Assembly (NCBI GenBank): GCA_025529335.1
Contig: JAMYHX010000204.1
Span: forward strand, 1 to 64,000
Source: Rhizopus sp. PT2906
Lineage: Eukaryota; Mucoromycota; Mucoromycetes; Mucorales; Rhizopodaceae
Direction of reading: 5' to 3'
DNA: 64,000 nt
The notes below the pieces were generated by a model, which saw nothing but the letters and a program-made list of their open reading frames with translations, did not search any database and was not told the DNA's origin. Numbering within the stretch: the first letter of the stretch is position 1; each line of letters begins with the position of its first letter. This document shows positions 10,857 through 23,395 of the stretch, in pieces. Both the position numbers and the translations under genes were made by a program.

Positions 10857-11206
10857 TTAGAAAGAGAAAGAAATAAACATGACAACAGTTACATAGATAT
10901 TAAATACATTAAAGTCACAAAGAGAGCAATAATTAGTGCTCAATTTCTTACCTTGTCTTGTTGTCATATAAATTACTTTCTTTATTTTATTTCCTGTTAT
11001 CCTTCTTCTTTTCCTTCCTCCATTATCTCTTTTTGATCTATGAACAATTTTAATCATCCAAGAAGAGGCGAGTATAAACATACCTATAGCATCATCTAAC
11101 CAAGTATATCTTTAGAAAGAAGCAATAGCTGGTATCATGGGAACCAAAATGCTTGTTGGAAACAACAAGGCAGCAGCAGGGAGGACTGGGAAGAAGGTTA
11201 CTTGTC
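10857..11206 (-). pseudogene. Possible broken membrane-protein fragment
   Basis: Read on the minus strand from about 11206, one frame gives two hydrophobic blocks, FFPVLPAAALLFPTSILVPM then WLDDAIGMFILASSWMIKIV. They are interrupted by a single in-frame TAA at 11112-11114. The second block is followed by a basic stretch. The pattern suggests a decayed small membrane protein, but no family is recognised and no splice pair removes the stop. It overlaps the 5' side of the RRM gene. Confidence 0.2.
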
Positions 11207-11280
11207 TATTTTTATGTAGTGGCTTTTATTTATCTTTTTCTCTTTCTCTTTTAGATATCGAGCCTAATGAAGTTGGTTCT

Positions 11281-12874
11281 ATGAATCAATTATGTGATTC
11301 TGTTGGTCAACAATGGTGTCATACATCAAGCTCACCTTCTGTTAACTATACTTCTCCTTTCCTTGCCATATGGGACCAATACACGTTCAACAACACTTCT
11401 GGTAAGATTTTTTATTTTGTTGTCATGTCTATAGCTTTTTACTTAATTCTTTCATCTTTAGCGCGTCAAATGTCTAGTGCGAGTAGTTATCCTTTACTAC
11501 CTGATCCTGTCCCTGGAAACCCTTCTAGTTTCTTTACAAACTTTCCTCACCATCCATGTGTTGCAAGCACGATAAGGATTCCGCAGCAAACCAAAAGTCA
11601 AGATATTTCTGCGGTAGCACCTGACAACCATCAAAGAAAGAAAGAAACTTCGTCTACCCCTATACTCAAAACTACTACGGCTGAGGGATCGATAAGTAGT
11701 ACGTCTACATCTAGTACCGGTCTGTTTCTTCACTCTTCTACTCCAGCTGAGCCTCCTGTTCGCTATCTTTCGGATTCATTGTCATTTATGGCAACAAAAG
11801 CGGCCTTTGTAGAAGAATCTCAGGTAACAGGGATAAAGCGTGATTATCAAGTCATCAAAGCAATCAACGTAAGTACGCCTTATTCTTTTTCTCATCTCAC
11901 CTCTGTCAATTCAGATTCCTTGGGGTATTTCTGCTGCTGATATCAAACGAATTCTTGGTCAAAGTGAATTCATTCGAATTCCTCCAATGACTGAGCTACC
12001 TCAGTGTGTTCACGTAGGTTCTCAATGACTTATATATATTAACGAGATACTTAAACCACTTTAAAGATCATGATGGATGTCAAGACTGGCAAGACACTTG
12101 GTGTTGCTTTCATTGAATGCAACATAGAGAAGGACAGAGACATAAAATCAGTCTTGTATGATCTTTCTAAAGCTATGCCAGTCCAAGGTCGTCGTATTAG
12201 GTTTAATCCAAGCTCCTATGATGAGCTCTTGAGCCATCTCTTTTCTGAATGGCCTGGTGCTTTCCATCAAGGCTTGGCTACTTTATCTCCTAATGCCAAC
12301 GATCAACAATCGATACCATTCTTTATAGGACAAAGGGATTTGCAAAGCCTTTTAAACGTTTGTAGAAATTACAAGGTAAGCATATAAAAAAAATCTACAG
12401 AAACGTAACATGTATGTCGAAAACAGGTTTATTACAATCGAAAATGTGCTGAGAGACCATTTGAATACTTGATATCTATCATCATGAATATACCTTGGAA
12501 TCAGCCAAGAACAGTAAGAACAATTCAAAGAGACCTGATCTATGAATGCTATAAGCTTGGCACAGGTAATATACATGTGTATACCATTATATTTTGGCTA
12601 ATAATGTATAGATACCTTACGTCATCATATGGACAAGGGATTCAATCCTTTTGAGAAGGGATTGTTGCCTAAACTTGTTCGAGCTGCCATCATTTGTCCT
12701 GGGTTTTCAATCAAGCAAAAGAATGGTATCCTGTCTAATGCGTAAGTTGTTTATATTTCTCTTTATATTTATTAACCTTTATATAGGAAACTATCTTGTC
12801 CTGAAGAACTTGCTTACTTCCTTGAAGAACCGTCTATGTTGGTAGATAGCAGTATATTAAACATCATTCGTTAA
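11281..12874 (+). CDS. RRM-domain protein of unknown role, 7 coding exons
   Basis: Putative RNA-binding protein. Exons 11281-11401, 11462-11868, 11915-12013, 12067-12375, 12427-12565, 12612-12741 and 12787-12874 join in phase to 430 residues from the chosen start. The N-terminal third is Ser/Thr/Pro-rich and disordered. An RRM-like fold spans about residues 165-245: YQVIKAINIPWGISAADIKR begins it (beta 1 = IKAINIPW) and GKTLGVAFIEC is the RNP1-like strand. A conserved C-terminal region (ERPFEYLISIIMNIPW, then RAAIICPGFSIKQKNGIL) may be a second, divergent module. The start is uncertain: the frame is open upstream to an ATG at 11137, but 11180-11255 looks like an untranslated intron end (pyrimidine tract and TTTTAG). 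Confidence 0.7.
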
Positions 12875-13188
12875 ATAGGTTTCTATTCTCTCTTCTTAAA
12901 AGCTTGCTATTCAAATAAAATTGCTCATTATATTAAATGAATGGGTCTGTCTTACTGAGTGACAACCGACCGTTTCCTTTTTAGGAAATATTTGACTTTC
13001 CGACCCCCCTTTTCGGCTGTCCGAGCGTTCGTCCTGATGACGGGTAAAATGAAAAAAGCCAGGCGAACCAAGACAAGTTCTTTCTTCATTAAATATATTA
13101 AAGTGAGTAACCCATACTTTTGGATATATGAATATAATAGCAATGGATGAACAAGATATACTGATGGATGGATTATATTTATTATAGT
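12875..13188 (+). promoter_or_regulatory. Promoter and probable 5'-UTR intron of RPS2
   Basis: The stretch contains pyrimidine-rich promoter sequence (12970-13020). A probable leader intron spans 13103-13187 (GTGAGT...TTATAG) and ends one base before the uS5 start codon. A leader intron at this position is common in ribosomal protein genes. Confidence 0.4.
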
Positions 13189-14027
13189 ATGGCTGATACT
13201 GCAACGGCCGGTGCTTCTCGTGGTAAGTTGAATGTTCACATTCGTCATTGGAAATCATTGGAAGGAACATTCGGATTAATGAATCATTAGGACGTGGTGG
13301 TTTTGGACGTGGACGTGGACGTGGTGGTCGTGCTGGCCGCGGACGTCGTGGTGAAGAAAAGAACGAATGGGTTCCTGTCACCAAGCTTGGTCGTCTTGTC
13401 AAGGCTGGCAAGATTAAGTCTATTGAAGAAATCTACCTTTTCTCTCTTCCTATCAAGGAATATCAAATTGTCGATTACTTCCTTCCCAAGCTCACTGATC
13501 AAGTCATGAAGATCATGCCTGTCCAGAAGCAAACCACTGCTGGTCAACGTACTCGTTTCAAGGCCTTTGTTGTCATTGGTGATGAAAACGGTCATGTTGG
13601 TTTGGGTGTCAAGTGTGCCAAGGAAGTTGCTACTGCTATCCGTGGTGGTATCATTCTTGCCAAGCTCGCTATTATCCCTGTTCGTCGTGGTTACTGGGGC
13701 TCCAGCCTTGGTGAACCTCACACTGTCCCTTGCAAGGTCAGTGGTCGCTGTGGTTCCGTCATGGCCCGTTTGGTCCCTGCCCCCAGAGGTACTGGTATTG
13801 TCGCCTCTCCTACCGCTAAGCGTGTCCTTCAATTAGCTGGTATTACCGATTGTTACACTACCTCTCGTGGTTCTACTCGTACTCTCGGTAACTTTGTCAA
13901 GGCTACCTTTGCTGCTATTGGTAACACCTACGGTTTCTTGACTCCTGATCTTTGGGAAGAGACTGAATTCCAAAGAGGTCCTTACCAAGAATTCTCTGAC
14001 TTCCTTGCTCAAAAGCAAAGAAAGTAA
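13189..14027 (+). CDS. RPS2: Cytosolic 40S ribosomal protein uS5 (RPS2)
   Basis: Structural protein of the small cytosolic ribosomal subunit, near the mRNA entry site and important for decoding accuracy. Exons 13189-13222 and 13291-14027 give 256 residues. The start MADTATAGASRG leads into an RGG-rich N-terminal region (GRGGFGRGRGRGGRAG), a known arginine-methylation target in eukaryotic uS5. The S5 double-stranded RNA-binding fold follows: KIMPVQKQTTAGQRTRFKAF and VGLGVKCAKEVATAIRGGI. The C-terminal domain has VPAPRGTGIVASPTAKRVLQ. Length matches fungal and animal RPS2. Codon use is highly biased to C/T-ending codons (GGT, GTC, AAG), as expected for a highly expressed gene and unlike its neighbours. 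An ATG at 13248 lies inside the intron and is not the start. Confidence 0.97.
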
Positions 14028-14104
14028 ACTTTTTTGGATGTGTTGATCAAGAGGATAATAATAAACCTTTTTGTTTAAAACATACTTTTTCGTTTTATTT
14101 GTAA

Positions 14105-17100
14105 TTAATAGGGAATGCCGTTTGTTAGCTTTTGGAAATAGTCATACAGCACAGTACGTTGATTAGCAAAAGAATCCTTAATACGCATCAGCATGAAATC
14201 AGCAGCAGCTCGATCATTCTTATCTGTCTGGAATCGTGTGCGCATACGTTTGATCGTCTCTCCTTTGAAGCAAGGGAGTCCCGACTGGAGCATGAGTGTG
14301 ACAAGTTGCATGATCAACTCTGCATAGGGTCTCGAGGCCAAGTAAGCCTTGATCACAAGCTCGGAAAATTGTCTAAATGCTTGCTCTTCTGAACCGCCTC
14401 CCATGACCTGAATCATCTCCGCTGTTAGCTTGAAAGGTGAGCTTTCAAAGGTAATACCTCCAGGTGCAATATCAAAGATGAAGCCAAAGTCTACATAGGC
14501 GTTGTCTTTAAGCTATATTCATGTGTTGTATTCTGTATTGTAACTTACCAATATGAATAATATGACCATCGTCGTCCAACATGATGTTACCATTATGACG
14601 ATCCTTGAACTGTAACAAGTAGGAAATAACAGAATAGGCAGCTACGCTTTGTACAAAGTTCAGACGAGCTCTTTGGAAGGCAATTGAGTCAGGCCCTCCA
14701 TACTTGGCAACAAAGTAATCATAGAGACTATTTACTTTCTCGCGACCTAATTGATCACGAGAGATCGAACGGGGAATGACATCAATCACACCACGACCTG
14801 GTGCAGTAGCTACAACACGGTAAGGATAGACATAGAGATCGAGGCCTACACTTGTAAAGATGTTTTTGAAGACAGCGATCAACTGGAGTGCAAGGACATC
14901 CTGTCGACAGTCGTCTCCTACTTTAAAGATAGCAGCTTGCCAAATCTGTTTTGTTCGCTTGTAAATTTCTAATTCATTTTGTTGTTGTTGTTGTTGTTGG
15001 TGCTTGACAAGAGCTAAGTGATGAGCATCTTCTTGTTCCTTTTCAATCAAGAATGTAGCCATAAAAGGCGCTTTAGCATGGCTCTGGAGAGGTCGACCAG
15101 AAGATCGATCGATGTCTAGTACATGTCCATCTGGATTACTAGGCAAATAAACACCAATGTCGACCTTGATCTTGGCAAGTTCTTCATCAAGTCGTTTCTA
15201 AACAAAGTGTGAATATCTTTTCATTATGACTTATTTAATTACCTTTTGTAATGGCTTCTTTTCATTCTGACCATACTTGATGTATTCTTTTAAGTAACCA
15301 GAGATAGCAGTGACCTCGCCAAAGAACTTAAACTCACGTTCGTAGAATGCTCTATCTTCACCTGTAAATGAAGCAACCAGTTTTTCAATGATTCTTTCCA
15401 ATGTCGGCTTGAGCGGATCAGGCTTTTGACATCCTTTATCAGCATCGATATAAAAGTTTGCTTGCATGTTCCAAATGATTTGATGAGCAAACAGTTGTGA
15501 ACTTTGACCTGCTTTCAAAATGTATTTCTCAACATAGCCCAATGCATCGTACCGCAGTGCTTGAACAATCTGTGGGACGTAAAAGAAGACTGTATCCACC
15601 GGATAATATTCGAGTGTACGCATAGCATATTGCAAAATAAGTGGGTGATTACCATAGGCGGGTAAAAAGTAATTGGCTGCTGTGATGGCTGGTACAGGTG
15701 CCCAGTATTGAAGGTACCGCAGATCCAATTTGGCATTCGAGGACAGTTTTTCACCCAACAAGATTACGAGTGCCTCAGGTATATCAACAACATCTAGTGT
15801 GTTGTTGGCAACTAGACGGTGAAGCTCGCGTCGTACGACTGGCTGGACAAAGCGTGCATCCATTTGAATGGCTAATTTGGGTGAAATGCCCCATGCAACT
15901 CGGATTATTTCTTTCCATGCATCCTAAATAAAAAACACACATCAGAAGATTCAAAGGTTAAGTTCAAAATAGCTTTACGTCTGAAACCATGGACTTTTCT
16001 GTATTTCCAACAAAATTTGCTGGATTTCCAGGATCCACTGTATTAAGAGGGTTAGACCAAACAGATAGTTTTGTCAATTCGCTTTCAATGAATAATAAAA
16101 GGAGCTTGTGAATGTTTTTGTGCTGCTTGATCACTTCATCCTTTGATTTATCTATAAAAACGATTAGTGATCTTCCTGGTTCATTTGTCAAATGACATTA
16201 TACCTTTCAAAAACGTAAGATGACCGGTAGCCAGTTTTGTATTGTTGCCCCCCATGATAGACGCACAAGTTATCATAAAGCTTAAGGAAGGCGTATCTCC
16301 CATAGCAGTGTTGTAAAAGTCAGTTAACAATCTATACTCCTGCAAGGCTAAACTCTTTCGTGCACCATAATGCCATCTATATGATAAAAACAGTCGTTAG
16401 CTATGGGTAATCTCTAATGCAATCTGCTCTTACTGAGGAGCTTGATGAAACCAATCAAAAGCAGCATGATATAAAGAAGTTCTGAACTTATATTCTGCCA
16501 AAGCCTCTAATCGAGTAGATTGCAAAACTTTTAGACCAAGCTGAAGAAGTGAAAATCGAGCATATCTGGCAAGCGGATGTGTACACATGAGATGGGCATT
16601 TTCAAATGAGCTTTGAAGTAAAGAAATAAGCAAGCTGACCAAATGCTTACTGTTGTGTCTGAACACATAGAAGCGGTTGCTAAGAAACTTGATCCAAGTC
16701 ACATGCGGTGTGAACAAGAAGGTGGCAACGCGATGATTTGTATCACGAATAGCTTTGTCAGAAGGAGCATAGGTCATCTTGGAGGCAAATGGATGCTTCA
16801 CACTAATAAAAGAAGCTTGTTAAGCATGAAGTTAAGAGTATTTTCAGTATTCTTACTTTAGTAATGGCGAAAACATGCCCTTGCGATAACACTGAGACCA
16901 ATTCCACATGTTTACTACCTCTATCATCAACTTGCTTTCCATCTCAGGTCGCTCCACAAGCATCCAACTCCAAATGCTTGTAGCGATCTCGATTGATTCA
17001 GGAGTGAACATGTATACAGGAATTCGAACAAGATAACGGATGATATTTGCATTTAACTCGGGTATGGCAATAGCATAGGCTGCAGAACGGTGCATGATAG

Positions 17101-20100
17101 TATGCAGACGCTCGATTGGAATGCTCTTCTTGTTGACGACGTCGTTTAGTACACTTTCGAGTTCTCTGAGGATAAATGGGACTTGGCTGGTCAATCCCTG
17201 GTTGTTTTCAGCATGAGCTATGAGTTTATTAGTTTTCTATGACGATCCATACGTTTATAAATGTAAATATATATATATATACCTGCTTGTTCACGCAAGG
17301 ATATTAAATATTCCATACCCTTAATCTGGCCCAAATAAAAGTTTTTATGTCTAAATTCATGCAAGAAATTGGATGATTCGTCTGGTATGACCGAAGGAAC
17401 ATTAGGTACAAAGTCTGTCATAAACAAATTGTTAGAAAACTAGAAAACCTAAACAGTTCAACAATCTTACCCACTGCCAATTCAGACTTGGATGAAGTCT
17501 TTCCTAATTCCAGAGCTAGTGATCTACCCATATGAACGACATCGCTGTAACCACTGGTGGCATACTTGTTGAAATCCGAAAGGTAGTCTTGAAGATGAGC
17601 AGATACTTCGTTTGGAGCACGGACAAGAGCAAGTTGAATCCATTTACGGGCATTTTGATAAAGTCGCGTACAAACTTCCTTGCGATATACATAAGAATCA
17701 CCAAGTTCAATTGTAACTTTCACGCGATGCGAAGTAAAGTGGAAAACAGGAGAATACTTTTAAATCCGGTTAGTATTACATATATCTGAGCTTACTCGTA
17801 TCCTTACTTCATCACGATACTCGGCTTCACAACTTAACCATGTCAACTGTACTAACTCAAGCAATAGTTGGATAAGATACCCATCAGTAAATACTTGAGT
17901 AAAAGAGAGCACGATTCGTTCGACTGTCTTGATAGCCATAGCATGTACCTTTTGACGCTTATGGCAACATAATTTAAGCAAAGCAGCAACTTGACTACGT
18001 AAATTGTCATCCAGACTTTGGCCCTGTGCCTTACCTGAGGCATCCTTGATAAATGCTTGCGATACTCTTTCAGCAATTGTTTCAAGAGCATTTGCAAGTG
18101 TACTGGTGTTTATGCCATCATTTGTAAAATAGAGAAGAATATGAGAGCAATCACCCATTCGGCTACGCATCATTTCAACATGATATACACTGAGAGCAAA
18201 GACAATTTGAGCAAATGAGAAATTCTTGATATCATATGCAAGTGATGGCAAAAAGTTGTTTAGCTTTTGTCGAAGAGGTCCTAGCCCATTTTCTGCAACA
18301 CTGCTATTCCTTAAGACAGAGTTATGTTCCAGATCGCTTTCGAGGTAATTGGTATTGCTTTCAAGTACAAGTACAGGCGTCTTTCTAGCAATCTTCAGCA
18401 TGTGGTTGTGCCATTCACGAATCCAGATAGATTCAGTAACAAAACCAAAAAGAATGCAATGGAACCAAAGGTTGCGGAAGAGTGCCACGGTCTCACCAGT
18501 AGGAGAAAGATGAGGGTTAAAGTTAGCGTGTTCTAAAAGAGCGCTTATAACAGGCAAAAGAGAACCGAGCTTTGACTCCAAAGGAAACTCATGTTCTTTT
18601 TTGTTCTTCAATATGGTTCGCTGAATGGAATTGCCGATATCAATAAACAAGGTCAAAATGTTGTGTAGATATATCTGATAGTATTCGGGTCTTTCTTTCA
18701 ATCGTTCGGCTAAACTAAGTTGAGCAGAGATTATCTGAAAAAAAAATATAAGTGCTTCCACTCTCCTTGATTTAAGTAACTTACAGAAGTATGCAACAGA
18801 TTGTTTTCAGCATAAATTGCTTCCTCATTGATAGTTGCAAGCAAACTAATTATTTCTGCAAATACTTTTTCAGAACTGACGAGCGCAAGATCAACCAACT
18901 TCATAGTTAAAGAAGCAGCGGCGTATGGAGACAACATCTTGCGACGAAGAGCAAGCATAGAAAATGCTTGAGAAATTATCTATAAAATAGAGTGAGATAA
19001 ATAGTTCTTGTTACAATAGATGTACGTACCTCAGCATCTTTTATATAGACAGCGATACCAACAATAGCAGACAATACATTAGCACAGACCTGTTGCTTTT
19101 GTTTCTCATTCAGCTGTTCTACTGCAGGCGCGCCTGAGATGATACTCTCTTTAGCCCTATAAGCCGCTTCACCATTTGTCTGAGTGTATCGTGTAATTTC
19201 GTTCAAAAGCGCATACACTGTAGAGATAGCTGTTTGGATTCCATGTGTTTCAAACTTTGTCTGTGAGTAGTTGTTAGTTAAAAGTGAGGATAATATCGTA
19301 TCTTGTTTTTTACCTGAACACACTGGGCTAGTCGAGTGATGGCATGCTGCTGTACACTTGTAGAGCCCTTCAACTTTTCTTCATGAAGGTCAAATACAGA
19401 TGAAGGCGTGGCGAGAAATCGACAAAGCATGTCTGTCATGGTTGCATTCAAGTGAATAAAGCTACTCTTCATTAGAGCAAATCAAAAACGGTGTTTTGCA
19501 AATGACTTACTTCATGGCAAGCAATACAGCAGCGTCTAAAGAGGCAATGTGGACCCAAGAATCAGGAACTTTAAGAGTATCAAACAGGCATTCGCTAATC
19601 TGTTCCGTAAGCGAATTATCTACTTCGTGCAAATAAACCGAAGATAACGCAGCAACTTGCTAAACAAATAAGATCAATAACGAGCTTATTGGCTATCATT
19701 TACAAGAGTTACCAAACTTGTTCCCAAAATTTCTTGCATGTAGGCGTCTGGAGCCCATTCTGCTCCTTCTTGATCACTTTTTTCAGCAAACTTTCGAGCG
19801 TCATCATGATATCCAAGACTCGTAACATATAAATGCTTAACACATTTTTTCAATTGAGCATCTATTTCAGATCCTTTATCAATCACTTCATGATTTTTGG
19901 ATGAGTACTGCATAAGTGTTGTCCATGTACGTTCAATATCTTTAGTAATGTATAGCTTGGAGTACTGTTTGGGTGTAAGTACGATAGGTGTTGTACAGCT
20001 TGACTCTGGTACTGCATTGGCAAGAATACGAGCAAGAGTATTTCTAAATATGACGAGAAGATCATGAACTATACGATTGGAACTCAATGGTGCACCATCG

Positions 20101-21037
20101 TTCATATATTGTGCCAAGACACGGCGGCTGTAAGCACTTTTATCGGCATTTCTAAGACAGGTGGTAATGGATATGCGAATCATGTCTAGAACATCGTCTT
20201 GAAGCATTGCTTGTACGTTAGTACAAAGATTTAGCAGTTGTGCAGGTCGATAAAGAAAAGGTGATAACTGCAATGCTCTTGTCAACCCTGCCAAAGAGGG
20301 AAGGATGAACGTGACAGTAAACTCAACTACCAATAGATATAATCAGTATTGCACGTATTGAATTGCTTTTTCATTTTTTCTTTTTACCATTTTCTGGCAA
20401 TAATTTAATGATAAATTCGGCATAAGCCCACAAAGTACTAGTGATTTCTTCATATAGCTGAGGACATTTGCTACCTATTTCCAAGAGACCAGCTACTAGA
20501 TAATAGGTAATCATATCCGATGGAGGTGGTCCTAACAAAGATCAATTGAGAAATTGTTGTCAAATAACAATGAATTCAATCCTTAACCTACCATTCAAGT
20601 TTACAGGCTCCCAATCAAAGGCAGGTAAGTGTCTTATATAAGATAATAACCGAGGTGCCAATTCTAATGTTCTTTCTGTACTTGCTTTTACTGCATACTT
20701 CACTAAAGCAGCTATAGTTTGCTGTCGTCTACGAGTCTAATATATAAAGGTTACTTTTTGTGCCTTTATCTTTTTCAGGTTTACTGTTAATACCATTGAG
20801 CCTAAACCAGGGGCTTTTTCCCGAGTAAATATGTCTGTGCCTTTATTGATGGGTACTTCAGGACATTTTGACAAAAGTTTTTCTATTTCCTCAACAGATG
20901 CTTTTGCTCGACTATCGGCCAAGACTTCAGCTAAACCCAGCAAGATTTTTGAATGTAGGTTGAGCTGATCTCTTTAATCGTAAAGAACATTGTTAGCAAA
21001 GAAAGAATCTCGGCGCAAACTTGGCTTACTCGTTCAT
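14105..21037 (-). CDS. STT4: Phosphatidylinositol 4-kinase alpha (STT4)
   Basis: Makes PI4P at the plasma membrane, as part of the Stt4-Efr3-Ypp1 complex in yeast. The gene is split into roughly 17 exons over 6.9 kb and encodes about 1,950 residues, near the size of yeast Stt4. The first coding exon is only 8 bases (ATGAACGA, 21037-21030), spliced to GDQLNLHSKILLGLAEVL-like sequence starting at 20971. The N-terminal three-quarters is helical solenoid. The lipid-kinase domain fills 15.1-14.1 kb: GDDCRQDVLALQLIAVF, the catalytic loop KDRHNGNIM and the activation DFG (HIDFGFIFDIAPGGITFESS), the last created by the splice 14549/14490. A polyglutamine run (14979-15000) interrupts the kinase domain near its N-lobe. 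The C-terminus reads YFQKLTNGIPY. The kinase residues are intact. Confidence 0.93.
14979..15000 (-). repeat. Polyglutamine-coding triplet run in STT4
   Basis: The repeat TTG on the plus strand encodes seven or eight consecutive Gln residues between the kinase N-lobe strands of STT4. Such slippage-prone runs are frequent in this genome. Confidence 0.8.
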
Positions 21038-22984
21038 TGTGGCGACTACAATAAAGTTAAACCTACAAACAAAGAAAGAGAAAAAAGAAATAATTATCTC
21101 CAGGTACAGATTTACATATTGTCTTTCAATGTAATACAAAGTTTCTTTTGGCCATCATCTTTTTTGTCCGATTATGGTAATATGAACGTGAGCTTATTCT
21201 TGGAGCAATTGACCTTGAGTGGTCAATTAAACATGACTATTTCTAATATCCTTTTGATAGATGTTGTATATAAATGATCAATTTAAAGATGATAGTGTAC
21301 TAGTAAAAGAAGCAATATAAAGAGATAAATCAGCTAGAAGGCTGTCTATGAACAAAAAAAGGTTCTGCAGGGAACGAATTTATTATGTTATACAAATAGT
21401 CAAATAGCAGGTCGTTCATTTTCTCTCGGCTTATTGTTATTGAAGTAATCAGTCAAATAAATGATGAACAATATCGTTTGTGATAAGGATTTCACCTTTT
21501 CAAGGTTCACAATAGCTTTTTTTTTTTTTAGAAAGTAAACTTTTTCCTTTACTTAATCCAATCCTTTTATGACAAAAACAATTATTGTTAGAGTACAGCT
21601 GCACAACGTCTCTGAAATAGTTCAACTGTATCCTACATGATGAAGGACTATATGCATGACATTTAAAGAGATTAAAAAATCTGACAACATAATTAAGTAC
21701 AATAAGCAACATTTGTTTATTTAGAACCACAAAAGCATGGCATTTTGAGTAGCCAACGTCTTTAGTAACACATTCATACCTACCGTATTGCTCCAAGATG
21801 CTCCTAATAATTTCTTCAAATCGCTCCTTCCTTTTTCCTTTCTCTCAGTAAAAAGAAGAAGCAGACAACTTCAGGGTTACACGATAAACAAAAAAGGATA
21901 GAAATGCTCAGATACCGTTGTAGTCTTATATAACAGTTACCATCATATTTGTGAATATGGCTGCTGTTTAATATCATCATAAATAGTGTTTCGATTACGC
22001 GACATAATTGACTTTAAAAGCGCCGCGAAGTCTGAAGCACGTGCAATTTCCTAATTAGGAAAATAAACTGAAAGAATAATTTGAGATCATAAAATCACGT
22101 GATTTAACATTAAAAATACGAATAACTTTATCGAAAATAACTTTCTTTTCATGAAATTACAAACTTACACTGTCAATGAGTTCTATTTTATTTTTTACTC
22201 TTCAAAAGTATGCTTTCACATAAAGAATATATACTTTTATTTTTTCTGCTCTTGAATATACTTTCCTTTTATGGATGGGTCGTCCTTTTTTGTAAGATTT
22301 ATAAATCAATCAAGTTAATGATTAGCAAAGTGGAAAGAAAAAAGATGAAGGAGAGCAGATAATGTATGACTGCTATTTAGATGTAAATGTCATTATAATT
22401 ATTTATCATTGTTTTCAATTTGTTTCTTTTTCTTATTTTCATCTGACATCATCAAATCTAAAGATGCTTTATTGAGATGATAAGCTTGATTTTACCAGAG
22501 CAACAATCACGAAAAAGTAAAAACAGACAACCAAGAAGTAGTTCTTTCTCTTACTCTTAGGTTAATTATAGATTCATAATTGTAATCAACAATTTATTGA
22601 AAAAGGAGAACAACATTCGGCTGTACTTATTTAAGGCGTTTGCTTAGCCTAACCTCATTGTATTCTTTTGTCCTTGAATGTTCCGTATGCGATTATTTTG
22701 GAGTCACCTTAACTGATCTTACTCAGCATTTCGATGCGCATCTTTCAAGGACCATTAGAAAAGGTGAGCTGTAGTGTTTTACCAGAGATTTGATGGAAAG
22801 TAAATGAGTCTCTATATAATAGTGTTTTATTATGGATTAAGATAGAGATAAACTCCATTTGAATCCCAATTAGTCAATCTAATCACTACAGATGAGACAA
22901 CAAATAATAATAAAAGAGAGCCCATCAGAAGCAAAAGGATGAGTAAAGAAAGATTAGTAAATCAGTTCTTAAACTGATATTAAA
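21038..22984. other. Gene-free stretch upstream of STT4
   Basis: Nearly 2 kb with no supportable coding region. The longest frame (21500-21796, minus) has no codon bias, domain or conserved motif. Sequence immediately above 21037 is the STT4 promoter. E-box palindromes at 22037-22105 are listed separately. Confidence 0.5.
22037..22105. promoter_or_regulatory. Pair of palindromic CACGTG E-boxes
   Basis: GCACGTGC at 22037-22044 and the perfect 14-base palindrome AAATCACGTGATTT at 22092-22105. CACGTG is the core for bHLH factors (Cbf1-, Pho4- or SREBP-like). They lie about 1 kb upstream of STT4, with no other annotated start nearby. Binding is inference. Confidence 0.35.
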
Positions 22985-23395
22985 TACTTATAAAAGAAGA
23001 GGATTTATGAGAAAAAGAGAAGAAAATTAAGTAAAATTATGAAAGAGATTATTGATATCTTACCCGAAGTGTACTGTGGATAGGCCAGCGATAACTGGCC
23101 CGGACAAGCGAAGAAGAGAAAGCGGATGGGACCAGGTTTGGTATGAACCAAACTATCCCCAGCTAGCACCGGTACTGGTTCGATTTTAATCTATAACACT
23201 ACATATTGCTTACAAGAATATAACATACCTTAGGACTAGCTGGGAAATAGCTGGTCTTACTTTTTGGTCCAAGGAAGAAAAGAAAAGAAAAGAAAAAGAG
23301 AAGTCAAGATCAGATTATTTAAACAAGTTCTCCAACAACTTTTTATTTTGTTATAAAGTCTTGACCACATTTATCTTTTCTCAAAAATATCAAAC
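22985..23395. repeat. Dispersed structured repeat, copy A
   Basis: This roughly 410-base segment is clearly homologous to 40652-41075, in the same orientation and diverged. Shared landmarks in order: a TTATAAA start with AGGATTTAT; GAGATTATTRATATCTTACC; a short hairpin around CGATAA (23083-23100); a second hairpin (23136-23153); CTAGCACCGG; and a third hairpin around GGGAAAT (23234-23256) followed by GTCTTAC. There is no coding capacity and no clear terminal repeat or target duplication. It could be a solo LTR, a non-autonomous element or a structured RNA gene. Confidence 0.75.

Noticed and set aside
13248..13290. ATG at 13248 as RPS2 start
   Set aside because: It lies inside the GTAAGT..CATTAG intron. 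The spliced start MADTATAGASRG gives the conserved N-terminus.
13287..13832. Long minus-strand open frame opposite RPS2
   Set aside because: It is the mirror of the strongly codon-biased uS5 gene. The biased codons rarely give antisense stops, and the product has no domain.
21500..21796. 98-aa minus-strand ORF upstream of STT4
   Set aside because: AT-rich, no codon bias, ends in a lysine run, no splice extension or domain.
23165..23190. Possible tRNA-like B box (GGTTCGATTTTAATC) inside repeat copy A
   Set aside because: It lacks a cloverleaf and a matching A box, and the corresponding bases in copy B do not keep the motif.
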